Shown here: piece by piece, positions 9,749 through 18,349 of the stretch
Position numbering within the stretch: position 1 is the stretch's first letter
How the letters are laid out: the number at the start of each line of letters is the position of its first letter
Origin: Streptomyces sp. CBMA156
Lineage (GTDB): Bacteria > Actinomycetota > Actinomycetes > Streptomycetales > Streptomycetaceae
DNA length: 64,000 nt
NCBI RefSeq assembly: GCF_014596515.1
Contig: NZ_MSJQ01000062.1
Location: 1-64,000 of the forward strand
Reading direction: 5' to 3'
Program-made: the position numbers and the translations under genes
The notes under the pieces: generated by a model
Seen by the model: the letters and a program-made list of their open reading frames with translations, nothing else
Database searches by the model: none
Told to the model about the DNA's origin: nothing

Positions 9749-10186
9749 GAGGCTGGTTTCTCCATGAGGTGTCGTCCCTGAGAGTGCGGTTCGCGACGTT
9801 ATGTCGGGTTTGGCATCGCTCGATGGGGTGACGTTGGGGCATCTCTGCCGGTCAGGTATTCGAGGTTCGCTTGGATGGATGGATGAGTGATCGCAAGCCG
9901 TACCCGAGCGATCTCACGGACGAGCAGTGGAAGTTGATCGAGCCCGTGATCAGCGCCTGGAAGGCCGAGCACCCCTCAGCCACCGGCCATCAGGGCAGAT
10001 ACGCGATGCGGGAGATCGTCAACACGATCCTCTACCAGAACCGCACCGGCTGTCAGTGGGAGTACCTGCCGCACGATCTGCCGCCGAAGAGCGCGACGTA
10101 CTACTACTTCGCCGCCTGGCGTGACGACGGCACCGACCGTTCACGACCTCCTGCGCTGGCAGCTGCGCGAGAGCCGGAAGCGATTA

Positions 10187-11339
10187 CTGAGGTTTTCGTT
10201 CTGTTGTCGGTGGTGACAGGTAGTGATCCCTGCGGTATGCCAATGATGTGCGGTACGCGCAGGGTGGGGGCCTGACCGCTGAGCGGCGGGCGTTTCGTGA
10301 ACAGGTGCGGCTGGAGGCCGGTACCCGGTTCGAGGCGGGCGAGAAGACCGCGTCGATCGCCCGGGATCTGCGGGTCAGCGAGCGGTCGGTGGAGCGTTGG
10401 CGGCGGTCCTGGCGTGAGGGTGGTGCGGATGCCCTGCGCTCGGCGGGTCCGGCGAGTGTGCCGAGGTTGTCGGCGGCCCAGTTCGTCGAGCTGGAGGCGG
10501 AGTTGGGCAAGGGACCGGCCGCCCATGGCTTCGAGGACCAGCGTTGGACGCTGGTTCGGGTCCAGGCGGTGATCGGCCGCCGGTTCCGGATGCGATTGTC
10601 GATCGCGACGGTGTGGCGGTTGCTGAAGCGGCACGGCTGGTCCTGGCAAGTCCCGGCCCGCCGGGCACTCGAGCGCGACGAGCGCGACGAGCGCGCCGTG
10701 GAGCTGTGGAAGCAGGAGGTGGCCGCGGGTAAAAGCACCGCGGCGGCGCTCGGAGCCTGGGTCGTCTTCGAGGACGAGGCCGGGTTCGCGATGACGCCGC
10801 CGCGCGCCCGCACCTGGGGCCGGCGCGGGCACACGCCCGTGGTCCGGGTCCGGGGACGTTCCCGGCGCCGGATCTCGGTGGCCGCGCTGTGCTGCTACAA
10901 GCCCGGCGAGCAGAGCAGGGTGATCTACCGGCCCCGCTTTCACATGCCGCTCAAGGGAGCCCGCAAGAGCTTCGCCTGGACCGACTACCGCGATCTCGCC
11001 GTCCGTGCGCACATTCAGCTCGGCGGCCCGATCGTTCTGGTCTGGGACAACCTCAACACTCACCTGGCCGTCGGCATGAAGCAGTACGCGGCGGAGCACG
11101 ACTGGCTCACCGTCTTCCAACTGCCCTCATATGCACCGGACCTCAATCCGGTCGAAGGCCTCTGGTCGCTCCTGCGTCGCGGCCCGACGGCGAACACCGC
11201 CTTCACCGATCCGGATCATCTCACCCGCACTCTCCGACGCGGACTGCGGCACATCCAACTTCGACCCGCCCTCATCGATGGATGCCTGGCCGGCACCGGC
11301 CTGCCACTCACCCCACCGACCCCACCCTGAAATCCTCAG
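10187..11339 (+). mobile_element. Complete IS630-family insertion sequence
   Basis: The element begins CTGAGGTTTTC and ends GAAATCCTCAG, forming imperfect terminal inverted repeats. It is flanked by TA on both sides (10185-10186 and 11340-11341), the TA target duplication of IS630/Tc1-type elements. Length is 1153 bp with one complete transposase gene. It lies inside an older IS5-family transposase gene. Confidence 0.88.
10248..11330 (+). CDS. IS630-family transposase, intact
   Basis: A 360-aa DDE transposase. The N-terminal HTH (KTASIARDLRVSERSVERW) is followed by a second winged-helix stretch and the catalytic domain, with acidic residues in VVFEDEAGF, LVWDNLNTH and LNPVEGLW. Length is normal for the family and no frame break is needed. 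It fills almost the whole of the element, so the element is probably still mobile. The start is uncertain within a few codons; ATG 10248 lies about 60 bp from the left end, as expected. Confidence 0.92.
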   Translation: MRYAQGGGLTAERRAFREQVRLEAGTRFEAGEKTASIARDLRVSERSVERWRRSWREGGADALRSAGPASVPRLSAAQFVELEAELGKGPAAHGFEDQRWTLVRVQAVIGRRFRMRLSIATVWRLLKRHGWSWQVPARRALERDERDERAVELWKQEVAAGKSTAAALGAWVVFEDEAGFAMTPPRARTWGRRGHTPVVRVRGRSRRRISVAALCCYKPGEQSRVIYRPRFHMPLKGARKSFAWTDYRDLAVRAHIQLGGPIVLVWDNLNTHLAVGMKQYAAEHDWLTVFQLPSYAPDLNPVEGLWSLLRRGPTANTAFTDPDHLTRTLRRGLRHIQLRPALIDGCLAGTGLPLTPPTPP

Positions 11340-11859
11340 TAGCCGACCCGACCCTGGTGGTCCTGGACACCCAGAGCATCCACGGGGCCGTCGGCGTCCC
11401 GGCCGACACGACGGGCAAGGACGCCTCGAAGAAGGTGCCGGGCAGGAAGAGATGCCTGGCCGTGGACGTGTTGGGCCTCGTCGTCGAGGCCGTCGCCCTG
11501 CCAGCTTCCGCACACGACAACGCCGCCGGCATCGCCCTGCTGAACGGCGTGGCCGCGCAGACGGACACCGTGCGGAAAGCCCTGGTCGACCAGGGCTTCA
11601 AGAAGAGCGTCGTCGACCACGGCAAGAACCTGGGCATCGACGTGGAAATCGTTGAGCGCAACCCGGCCGAGAAGGGCTTCGTCCCGCAGGCCAGGCGGTG
11701 GATCGTGGAACAGACGAACGGGATCTTGATGTTCTACCGCCGTCTCGTGCGCGACTACGAACACCGGCTCGCCTCCTCCCGCTCGCGGGTGTTCTGGGCG
11801 ATGACGTCGGTCATGTCCCGCCGCCTCACCGGCGCCATCCTCCCCTCCTGGAGGAGCGC

Positions 11860-12282
11860 GTGAGTGAGATCCCCCAGGCCGAGGCCGTACTGGCCTACAT
11901 CGGCGTCCGCGAGAACGCAGTCGCCGAGCAGGCCGGACGGCTCCGGAACCAGATCGACGAACTCACCGCCCTCCTCGGCGAACTCGACACCGAGAGCGAG
12001 AATCTGCAGATCACCCGCAAGACCCTCTCCAACCTCCCCACACCGGCACCGGTCGACGATCCGCCCCGCACCGAGGCGCCGGAACACCCCGCCTACCAGC
12101 AGATCCTCACGGTCCTCGCCGACACCGGCGCTCCGATGCGGGCCCGCGACATCTGCCAGGCCCTCGACCTGCCGATCCTGCCGAAGAACACTGAGGGCAT
12201 CCGGTCCAAGCTGAAACGCCTGGTAACCCGCGGCATCCTCACCGAACCCGAGCCCGGCCTGTTCACCCAGCCCCGCCCTTGA
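11860..12282 (+). CDS. IS-associated winged-helix-like protein
   Basis: A 140-aa protein. The N-terminal half is a coiled coil (AEQAGRLRNQIDELTALLGE). The C-terminal half looks like a winged helix (ARDICQALDLPILPKNTEGI, then SKLKRLVTRGILTE). GTG 11860 is preferred because GGAGGAG lies just before it; it overlaps the end of the IS5-type transposase by 4 bases. The placement suggests a passenger gene of the IS5-type element, perhaps a DNA-binding regulator. A decayed copy of its 3' end occurs at 12634-12695. Confidence 0.7.
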   Translation: MSEIPQAEAVLAYIGVRENAVAEQAGRLRNQIDELTALLGELDTESENLQITRKTLSNLPTPAPVDDPPRTEAPEHPAYQQILTVLADTGAPMRARDICQALDLPILPKNTEGIRSKLKRLVTRGILTEPEPGLFTQPRP

Positions 12283-12389
12283 GCAGCTCAGGCGGGTCGC
12301 CGCAGCGAGAGCGATACTCGGAGTCGAAAATGAATTATCTGCGGTTCGTGCTCGATGACTGAGGCGGCGATCTGCGACAGGATGGCCCT

Positions 12390-12587
12390 ATGGAGCCTTC
12401 GTGGACGGCAAAGCTGACCATCGAACTGTCGAGGGAACACTTGCGAACCCTGGAGGCTTTGGCAGAGCTCTACCATGCCACGCCCGAACGCATGGTCGCC
12501 TCCTGGGCGGTGCACCAGATCGATCGCCTGGCCGCCGGGCTGGCTCCGGACCCCGAGCCCCGCGCCCCCGATGCACCGGACGGGTGA
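12390..12587 (+). CDS. Small RHH/CopG-like hypothetical protein
   Basis: A 65-aa protein with a strand-helix-helix look: AKLTIELSREHLRTLEALAE, then ATPERMVASWAVHQIDRL, and a Pro-rich tail. This is the size and pattern of ribbon-helix-helix DNA-binding proteins, but no strong Shine-Dalgarno precedes ATG 12390 and the match is only by eye. It sits in the debris after the IS5-type element with no partner toxin gene. Confidence 0.45.
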   Translation: MEPSWTAKLTIELSREHLRTLEALAELYHATPERMVASWAVHQIDRLAAGLAPDPEPRAPDAPDG

Positions 12588-12633
12588 TCGGCGTTCGGGG
12601 TCGGAGCTGGCGGACCGGTCTAGCCTGCCGCGA

Positions 12634-12695
12634 CTGGTGACCCGCGGCATAGCCCGAGCCCGGCTTGTTCACCCAGCCCCGCCCCCGAGCACCGG
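12634..12695 (+). repeat. Decayed copy of the 3' end of the 11860-12282 gene
   Basis: The segment containing gacccgcggcat and cccgagcccggc.tgttcac repeats the sequence at 12224-12283 with an internal deletion of about 8 bases. It marks a second, mostly lost copy of the IS-associated gene, or the edge of a duplicated element. Confidence 0.65.
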
Positions 12696-12766
12696 CCCAC
12701 CCCACCGAGCAGGGCACCTCACCCAGACCAGATCGCGAATCGGGCATCACGGCGCGAACCGCACTC

Positions 12767-13438
12767 TCAGTGCGTGCCGGTGAGATGGGCGAAGAGCACC
12801 ACGTTGTCGGAGTACTCGTGGCGGGCACGGTCGTAGGTGCCACCGCAGGTCACGACGCGCAGTTCGGCGCCGCTGGGGTGGGCGTAGACGAGGTCGGCCG
12901 GGAAGGTGCTGCGCGGAAAGGCGCGGACCCGGTCCACCGTGAACGTCGCGGTGGACCCGTCGAGTCGGGTGATGTCGACGCTCGCCCCGACGGGAACGGC
13001 CGAGATCTTCCAGAACACCGCCGGCCCTTCTGGGGTGTCGACGTGGCCGGCCAGGACCGCGGCTCCGGGGGCGCCCGGCGTCGGGGTGTCGCGCAGCCAG
13101 GCCGCGGTGTCCGGCATGGCGTAGGGAGGGAGTTCCGGTCCGCCCTTGGAATCGGCGCCCAGGGCCAGCAGCGGGGCTTCGAGTTTGATCGAGGCGATAC
13201 TGACCCGTAGCGGGGTGGAGGGGGCCATGGGGGCGGGGGTGTCGGCGTGCTGCGCTCCGGGAGCGGGTGCGCCGTTGTCCTGGGCCGAGGCGTGGGACGC
13301 AGGCCGCGCCGGAGCGGGCGGTCGTGGTCCGGAAACGACGAGGGCGTTGCGGGCGGCTCCTGCCAGGGCGACGAACAGCAACGCGCCCGACAGGGCTTCG
13401 CAGGCCCGCCGGAACCGGCGCGGCCTGCGATCAGGCAC
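12767..13438 (-). CDS. Class F-type sortase
   Basis: A 223-aa membrane-anchored transpeptidase that cleaves sorting signals and attaches or trims surface proteins. One N-terminal hydrophobic segment (GALLFVALAGAARNALVV) and a Pro-rich linker precede the sortase barrel. Catalytic residues are visible: His132 in LAGHVDT, Cys198 in VVTCGG and Arg204/206 in YDRARHEY. The GTG at 13438 lies inside the end of the upstream secreted-protein gene (8-base overlap), giving translational coupling and fixing the start. Its substrate is likely that neighbour. Confidence 0.85.
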   Translation of the reverse strand: MPDRRPRRFRRACEALSGALLFVALAGAARNALVVSGPRPPAPARPASHASAQDNGAPAPGAQHADTPAPMAPSTPLRVSIASIKLEAPLLALGADSKGGPELPPYAMPDTAAWLRDTPTPGAPGAAVLAGHVDTPEGPAVFWKISAVPVGASVDITRLDGSTATFTVDRVRAFPRSTFPADLVYAHPSGAELRVVTCGGTYDRARHEYSDNVVLFAHLTGTH

Positions 13439-14114
13439 CGGTCGCACCTCCGCGGAGCTTGCAGCGCATCCGTCTGGATGCCAAGGCCGTTGCGACGGCA
13501 CCGGCCGCCGCGAGCGCGCCGTAGCCGGCCGCGGCCGCGCCGGAGCCCTCGCTGCCTGCGGACGAGCCCCAGCCGCCGCCCGCGGGGAGAGCGGACGCGG
13601 CCGCGACGGTGATGGTGCCGGTGGCGACGACGTGGCCGTCGCAGGTGGCCGTGACGGGATAGCTGCCGGGCGCCACCGTGGCCGGGACGACCGCCTCGCC
13701 GGAGGGGCTCGCGGAGGACAGCGTCGCCGGTGCCGCGAACGCCGGCGACTGGACGGTCTGCGTCCCGCCCGGGCACGGTGCGGTGCTGCGGACGCGTACG
13801 GCGGCGCCCGGCCTCGCGATCGCGGGGTCGGTCGTGACCGCGTTGAACGGATCCGCGACGACCGGCCCCGGATCGGTGGGGCCGGCGGGTCGGGGGTCCG
13901 ACGGGGCGGAGGGCTGTGTGGGCCGGGGGGCCGACGGGGTGTCCGATGGCTTCGCCGGGGCGGGCCGGTCGGCCGGAGCCCTGCCGCACTGAACGGGGTG
14001 CTTGTCGCACCACTCGGCGGGCATCCCGTCGGCGGGCACCGCGACGGCCGCGGGACCGGTGCCCAGGAATGCCACGATCGTGGCACCCGTCACCCCCATG
14101 ACGACCTTGTTCAT
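13431..14114 (-). CDS. Secreted protein, probable sortase partner
   Basis: A 227-aa exported protein. The signal peptide (MNKVVMGVTGATIVAFLG) is followed by a short domain with a Cys pair (WCDKHPVQC), a long Pro/Ser-rich linker, an Ig-like domain with Cys residues (STAPCPGGTQTV; VTATCDGHVV), a small motif LPAGGGWG, a hydrophobic C-terminal segment and a basic tail. That end resembles a sorting signal. GAGGAG lies 9-10 bases before ATG 14114. It precedes and overlaps the sortase gene. Role at the cell surface is inferred. Confidence 0.75.
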   Translation of the reverse strand: MNKVVMGVTGATIVAFLGTGPAAVAVPADGMPAEWCDKHPVQCGRAPADRPAPAKPSDTPSAPRPTQPSAPSDPRPAGPTDPGPVVADPFNAVTTDPAIARPGAAVRVRSTAPCPGGTQTVQSPAFAAPATLSSASPSGEAVVPATVAPGSYPVTATCDGHVVATGTITVAAASALPAGGGWGSSAGSEGSGAAAAGYGALAAAGAVATALASRRMRCKLRGGATGA

Positions 14115-14693
14115 CACATGAACTCCTCTCGGGGGAAAGGGCCGGGTCCGCCCGGTGCGGTCCCGCGTCCTCTCCTCGTCGCGAAGACTATGGAGCGGTG
14201 GCCGGACGAATCGCCGCCCCGAGCCCGGGGGTCGCCCGGGCGGCTGACGAACACGACCCGGATCCAGCACGACAGTGCTCCGTATGCGGACTGACCGTCC
14301 GGGGCTACGCGTGTTCTCGGAGAACACCCGCGAGGCGTTGCCGCTGCCGAAGCCTCCGTCAAGACGCTCAGCCGCCCCCGCCACGCTCGACCCGGACCAG
14401 GCGGCGAAGGTGGTCGAGACGTTCGACCTGGTGCTGCCGTCAAAGCCCTCGCCCGGCAGCACCGGGTCGACCCGAAGCCGATCCGCCGCGTCCTGGACGC
14501 CACCGGAGCCCCGGGCATGCAGCAGGCCCCCGCGCCGTGTCCTTGAGTTCTAGGATCGTTGCAACACCCCAGCTGGGGAGTGCAGGGCGGTTTCTAGGGG
14601 ACCTCCTCCGCGTTGCGCGCGGCGAGCTTGTCGGCAACGGCTGAAATCGGGCCGGTCTGATCGGTTCAATCGTGGGCCATTGTGCGGTCGTGT
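14115..14693. other. Intergenic region with the outer end of a lost IS21-type element
   Basis: No complete gene is seen. A plus-strand frame around 14300-14500 (DPDQAAKVVETFDLVLP) looks coding but is broken by a frame shift and lacks a stop in register. The last ~100 bases before the istB remnant, read on the minus strand, have the sequence character (tggcccacgattgaaccgat) of the outer end of IS21-family elements. The promoter of the sortase pair probably lies near 14130-14200. Confidence 0.4.
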
Positions 14694-14840
14694 TCAGTCG
14701 TTGTTGGTGGTCGGGGTGCGGCCGAGTTCGCGGCCGCGCATGCGGTAGGACTCGCCTTTGAGGGAGTGGACCTCGGCGTGGTGGACGAGTCTGTCGATCA
14801 TGGCGGCGGCGACGGTCTCGTCGCCGAAGACCTGGCCCCA
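14694..14840 (-). pseudogene. istB: istB 3' fragment (IS21 family)
   Basis: Forty-eight codons read WGQVFGDETVAAAMIDRLVH, then HAEVHSLKGESYRM, the C-terminal part of IstB-type AAA+ helper proteins of IS21 elements, with a normal stop. The missing preceding segment, ending SNKPFGK, is found on the same strand at 18350-18451. Codon K at 18350 and codon W at 14840 would be adjacent in an intact gene, so the 3.5 kb between them is an insertion. Confidence 0.85.
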
Positions 14841-14854
14841 CTCATCTGGGGCTG

Positions 14855-14865
14855 GCACATGTTCC
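14855..14865 (+). repeat. Left 11-bp inverted repeat of the recombinase element
   Basis: GCACATGTTCC, 14 bases inside the left istB junction. The reverse complement is at 18337-18347. Confidence 0.7.
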
Positions 14866-14982
14866 TTTTCGTGGATCGCCGCTGCCACCGGCCCGTATCC
14901 ATCGTCCGTGGTCCTCGTTGGTCTTCGTGGTGGTGCCCGGATTCTCCAGGTGTTGCCTTGATCGGTCAGGTGCGAGGAAGGT

Positions 14983-16053
14983 GTGCCGGTGACAGCCCAG
15001 CTGCGGGTGGTCCAAGGTGGTGCCGTTCTGCTGGAGCCGGTCACCGCCGATCCGTGGGAGTTTCAGGCCGAGTGCGTTGAGGCGTTCGTCGGATCGTGGC
15101 GCGCCCGCGGGTTCAGCCCGGTGACTGTCGAGAACGACATCGGGCTGCTGGAGCGAACGCTCACCGCGCTGGGCCGGCCGGCGTGGGACGTCACCCCCGA
15201 AGACATCGACCGCGTCGTCGGTGACCTGGCCCTTGCCGGGCGGGCCGTATCGACCCGCCGCGATTACGTGCAGATCTTCAAGGGCTTCCACCGGTTCCTG
15301 CAGGTCCGCAAGGCTATCGAGATCGAGGCGGGGTTCGGCGTCCGCCTGGTCTGCCCGGTCGATGAGTTCAACGCGTCCCGGCATGTCGGGGACGACTCTC
15401 CGGCCCAGCTGCCGCCGCCGACTCCCGAGCGGGTGGCGGAGTTCTTCGACTTTCTCAAGGCCCGGATGCCGACTGCCCGCAAGTACGCACCCGCCGCCCG
15501 GGACTACGCAATGTTCCGAACCCTCTATCACGCCGGCCTGCGCTCGGAAGAGGCATCGCTTCTGGACCGCCCGGACGTCCACTTCACGCGGGGCCCGTTC
15601 GGCAAGCTTCACGTGCGGTTCGGCAAGGGCGCCCGCACCTCCGGCCCCAGGCCGCGCTGGGTGCCGATACTGGACGGGCTCGACCTCGTCCTGCACTGGT
15701 TCCTCGACGACGTCCGCGGCAAGTTCCCCGACTCGCCGGTGCTGTTCGCGGACGAGTCCGGCGGCATTCTGCACCGCGGGACGATCCGCAACCGCTTGCG
15801 CTATCTGATGGAGCTTGAAGGCCGCCCGGCGACCGATCGGTTCAGCCCGCATGCATTGCGGCGGGCCTGCGCAACCCACAACTACGAGCGCGGCGTGGAC
15901 TTGGTGGCAATCCAGCAACTCCTTGGTCACTGGACAGTCAGCTCGACGATGAGATATGTCCGTCCGTCCGCGACGTTCATCGAGGATGCCTATCGTCGCG
16001 CGGTGACCACGACGCTTGGCGAGCTCACCGCCGAGGGGGACAGCTCCGCATGA
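14983..16053 (+). CDS. Tyrosine recombinase/integrase
   Basis: A 356-aa phage-integrase-family recombinase. An N-terminal SAM-like arm (ECVEAFVGSWRARGFSPVT) is followed by the catalytic domain with the expected residues: Arg in YHAGLRSEEASLL, His-x-x-Arg in PHALRRACATH, then LLGHWTVSSTMRYV with the His and the nucleophile Tyr. GTG 14983 follows GAGGAAG closely. The stop overlaps the start of the HTH gene (ATGA at 16050). It probably catalyses movement of the surrounding 3.5-kb element. Confidence 0.9.
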   Translation: MPVTAQLRVVQGGAVLLEPVTADPWEFQAECVEAFVGSWRARGFSPVTVENDIGLLERTLTALGRPAWDVTPEDIDRVVGDLALAGRAVSTRRDYVQIFKGFHRFLQVRKAIEIEAGFGVRLVCPVDEFNASRHVGDDSPAQLPPPTPERVAEFFDFLKARMPTARKYAPAARDYAMFRTLYHAGLRSEEASLLDRPDVHFTRGPFGKLHVRFGKGARTSGPRPRWVPILDGLDLVLHWFLDDVRGKFPDSPVLFADESGGILHRGTIRNRLRYLMELEGRPATDRFSPHALRRACATHNYERGVDLVAIQQLLGHWTVSSTMRYVRPSATFIEDAYRRAVTTTLGELTAEGDSSA

Positions 16054-16094
16054 AGATCCGATGGCGCCTGCGGATGGCCGCCGCCTAGCGTGAG

Positions 16095-16364
16095 GTGTGG
16101 ACCGGCACTCAGCTGCAGCGACTTCTGGCCGAACGAGCCGGGCTGCAGATGTCCTCCGCGTCTGTGTCCGCGCTGTTCAGCAAGGAGCCCTCCCAGGTGA
16201 AGATGCCCACCCTGATCGCGTTGTGCACCGCGTTGGAATGCACCCCCAACGACCTGTTCGAGGTCGACACCACCCCCGTCGAGCAGCCAGCTGTCCCGCC
16301 GCGACCGGTCGCCGACCTGCCGAAGGCGGCCTCCGCCCGGGGCCGTTCGATGTCTCCCCTGTGA
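16095..16364 (+). CDS. Small HTH protein, 5' end cut by an amber codon
   Basis: An XRE/Cro-type DNA-binding protein (LQRLLAERAGLQMSSASVSA; TLIALCTALECTPNDLFEVD). The natural start appears to be ATG 16050, overlapping the integrase stop; it reads MKIRWRLRMAAA and then TAG at 16086-16088, followed in the same frame by REVWTGTQLQRLL. The TAG looks like a one-base change from CAG. Translation could restart at GTG 16095 after GTGAGG, giving 89 aa with the HTH intact. It lies between two recombinase genes and may control or assist them. Confidence 0.7.
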   Translation: MWTGTQLQRLLAERAGLQMSSASVSALFSKEPSQVKMPTLIALCTALECTPNDLFEVDTTPVEQPAVPPRPVADLPKAASARGRSMSPL

Positions 16365-16385
16365 CCCGGAAACGAGGGCGGCATC

Positions 16386-17861
16386 GTGGGCGTCAAACAG
16401 AGCGACTGCACCGGCTGCGGAGCCCCGGTCGGCTTCATCGACCGGCACTACTGCTGCCGCTGCACTGCCTCGCAGAAGGAGGCAGCGGCCCGGGCCGCGT
16501 GTCCCCGCTGTGGCCGGCAACGCGTGCTCCAGGCGGACACCGGCCGGTGCATCACCTGCTCACGCCCCCGGCAGGGCAAGCAGCCGCCCCGGGTCTGCGA
16601 ACAGTGCGGCAGAGTACGGAAACACACAGGCCTGGGACTGTGCTCAGCCTGCTGGCAACGTCACCCCGACCGGCCCTTCGTCCGAGCCGAGCACCTCACC
16701 GCCGAACTTGACCAACCCCCGGACTGGCTGCGGGACTTCGCCGCCGATCTCGCTGCCAAATACTCCGTCGGCCGAGCCTGCACGATGATCACTTCCTTGG
16801 GGCGGCTCCTCCTGGACGGCCAGCCCAACCATCCCCAGGCCGTGCTCGAACGCTCCCGTCGGCCAGGACGCTCGATGGGCACTCTCGCCCGCGCGCTGGA
16901 GACTTTCTTCACCATGCACGGCCTGGCCATGGTCACCGATCAGGCCGAGCGACTCGCGGCCGGCCGCCGCCGACGTCGAATCGACGCCGTCCCCCAGGAC
17001 CTGCGGCCACCGGTGCAGGCAATCGCCGACTTCATGATGCACTCGCGCGAGCGAGCACGGCGGGCCGGAACCCGACCCCGCAGCGATGCGACCGTGGAGG
17101 CGGCGCTGGCCATCGTGCGTGACCTCGCTCGGTTCCTCGCAGGTCATCGAGGCAAGCACGACTGGGCACTGACCGACGTCCACGACATCGAGGCCTACCT
17201 CACCAACCAGCCCAAGGCCCGAAAGCGCCGACTGGTCGTGCTCGGGCAGTTCTTCCGCTTCGCCCGGTCCCGGAAGATCGTCCTCGTCGATCCCGCCCGC
17301 GGTCTGACCTCCCGAGGACCGAGCGGTTTCACCGGGGCAACGCTGACACTTGATCAGCAACGTGCGCTGTTCCGCCGATGGACCACCGCCCCGGATATCC
17401 ATCCGCACGAGGCCCTGCTCGGCGTCCTTGCGTTGTTGCACGGCGTCTCAAGTCGCGAGGTCAAGATGCTCCAGACCGGCGATCTCGACCTGAGGGCGAG
17501 GACCGCCCGACTCGGCGACCGTCCGCATCCGGTGCCCTTGGACCCGGCGTCGTGGAGCGTGGTCGAACGCTGTCTGGCCCACCGAGGGGCTCAACGAACC
17601 AACAACCCGCACGTGATGGTCACCCGCCAAACGAAGTCCGGCCGAGGGCCGGCGTCCACCGCCTATGTCAGCCACGTCCTCGACGACTGCGGCTTCCCGC
17701 CCCGCATGATCCGCTGCACTCGCCTGCTCGACCTGGTCAACACGATGGACCCCAAGCTCGTTGCCGCCGCCTTCGGCATGGGCCCCGAAGCCACCATGAT
17801 CTATCTCGCTGACCACATCGACGAGACCCGCTTGTCGCAGTGGGAGACCCCGAGGACCTGA
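16386..17861 (+). CDS. Zinc-finger, recombinase-like protein
   Basis: A 491-aa protein. The first ~110 residues hold several Cys-x-x-Cys pairs (CTGCGAPVG; CCRCTA; CPRCGR; CEQCGR; CSACW), probably zinc-binding. The rest folds like a tyrosine recombinase, with an arm domain and a catalytic-like domain (HGVSSREVKMLQTGDLDLR; IRCTRLLDLVNTM; AFGMGPEATMIYLADHI). The usual His-x-x-Arg box is altered, so catalytic activity is uncertain. It starts at GTG 16386, 21 bp after the HTH gene, in one operon. It is likely the second transposition protein of the element. Confidence 0.75.
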   Translation: MGVKQSDCTGCGAPVGFIDRHYCCRCTASQKEAAARAACPRCGRQRVLQADTGRCITCSRPRQGKQPPRVCEQCGRVRKHTGLGLCSACWQRHPDRPFVRAEHLTAELDQPPDWLRDFAADLAAKYSVGRACTMITSLGRLLLDGQPNHPQAVLERSRRPGRSMGTLARALETFFTMHGLAMVTDQAERLAAGRRRRRIDAVPQDLRPPVQAIADFMMHSRERARRAGTRPRSDATVEAALAIVRDLARFLAGHRGKHDWALTDVHDIEAYLTNQPKARKRRLVVLGQFFRFARSRKIVLVDPARGLTSRGPSGFTGATLTLDQQRALFRRWTTAPDIHPHEALLGVLALLHGVSSREVKMLQTGDLDLRARTARLGDRPHPVPLDPASWSVVERCLAHRGAQRTNNPHVMVTRQTKSGRGPASTAYVSHVLDDCGFPPRMIRCTRLLDLVNTMDPKLVAAAFGMGPEATMIYLADHIDETRLSQWETPRT

Positions 17862-17868
17862 CGTCTCA

Positions 17869-18291
17869 TCAGAGTTGATAGGGGTAGAGGGCGATCTTCT
17901 CTCGCTCGACATAGAGCTCGACCCAGGTGCCGCCGACACCCTCCGGCAGTGGAGCGGCCAGGTCCAGCAGGATCTGCGTGCCGTCCAAGTCGAACAGGGC
18001 AGCACCGTCCTCCGTGGAGTTCAGCCGTCCCCGCAGGACGACGCAGTGCCCGCCCTGCCGGACCTCGGGCCCGGAACCGGCAGCTGGCTTGGCGTTCCGC
18101 CCCCAGGCGATGTCTTCGTCGACAGTCCACTCCACGTGGTACTCGCCCGGCCCAGCAGCGGGATCCCCGCACCAGCGGACCGCGGTGTGCCCGAAGGCCG
18201 TCTTGACCTGAGCCAGCAAGGGGCTCCCCGGGAATTGTGCGATCTTCTCTATCTCAACCAGCATCGTTCGATCATGCAGCACCGGCGTCAT
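17869..18291 (-). CDS. Hypothetical protein inside the recombinase element
   Basis: A ~140-aa soluble protein (MLVEIEKIAQFPGSPLLAQV; GEYHVEWTVDEDIAWGRNA; LLDLAAPLPEGVGGTWVELY), opposite in direction to the recombinase genes and 7 bp from the end of the last one. The start is either ATG 18291 or ATG 18264; neither has a strong ribosome site. Family not recognised. It may be a cargo gene of the element, since it lies wholly inside the istB junctions. Confidence 0.6.
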   Translation of the reverse strand: MTPVLHDRTMLVEIEKIAQFPGSPLLAQVKTAFGHTAVRWCGDPAAGPGEYHVEWTVDEDIAWGRNAKPAAGSGPEVRQGGHCVVLRGRLNSTEDGAALFDLDGTQILLDLAAPLPEGVGGTWVELYVEREKIALYPYQL

Positions 18292-18336
18292 CGATGGAAC
18301 CTGCCCCGTTTCGGCGCCACCTGGCACAGGTTCGCC

Positions 18337-18347
18337 GGAACATGTGC
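18337..18347 (-). repeat. Right 11-bp inverted repeat of the recombinase element
   Basis: GGAACATGTGC, the exact reverse complement of the repeat at 14855-14865, two bases inside the right istB junction. Confidence 0.7.
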
Positions 18348-18349
18348 GC

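Larger units (their letters stand above)
9871..11863 (+). pseudogene. IS5-family transposase split by an IS630 element
   Basis: The N-terminal part (9871-10184) begins with PSDLTDEQWKLIEPVI and contains NTILYQNRTGCQWEYLP, typical of IS5-family transposases. The C-terminal part resumes at 11342 with VVLDTQSIHGA (catalytic Asp region), VPGRKRCLAVDVLG and RRWIVEQTNG, and stops at 11863. The intact IS630 element at 10187-11339 separates the two. A further frame break near 10138 (reading moves to TVHDLLRWQLRESRKR) precedes the insertion, so the gene was probably already dead. The start could be 9871 or the ATG at 9883. Confidence 0.85.
14841..18349. mobile_element. 3.5-kb recombinase element inserted in istB
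   Basis: Defined by the two halves of istB at its borders. It carries a tyrosine recombinase, a small HTH protein, a zinc-finger recombinase-like protein and a minus-strand hypothetical gene. An 11-bp inverted repeat (GCACATGTTCC) lies near each end. Two recombinases plus a small protein in one operon recall Tn554-type (tnpA-tnpB-tnpC) or recombinase-trio elements, but the HTH and zinc-finger components differ. Exact ends are set only by comparison with the istB reading frame. Confidence 0.75.
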
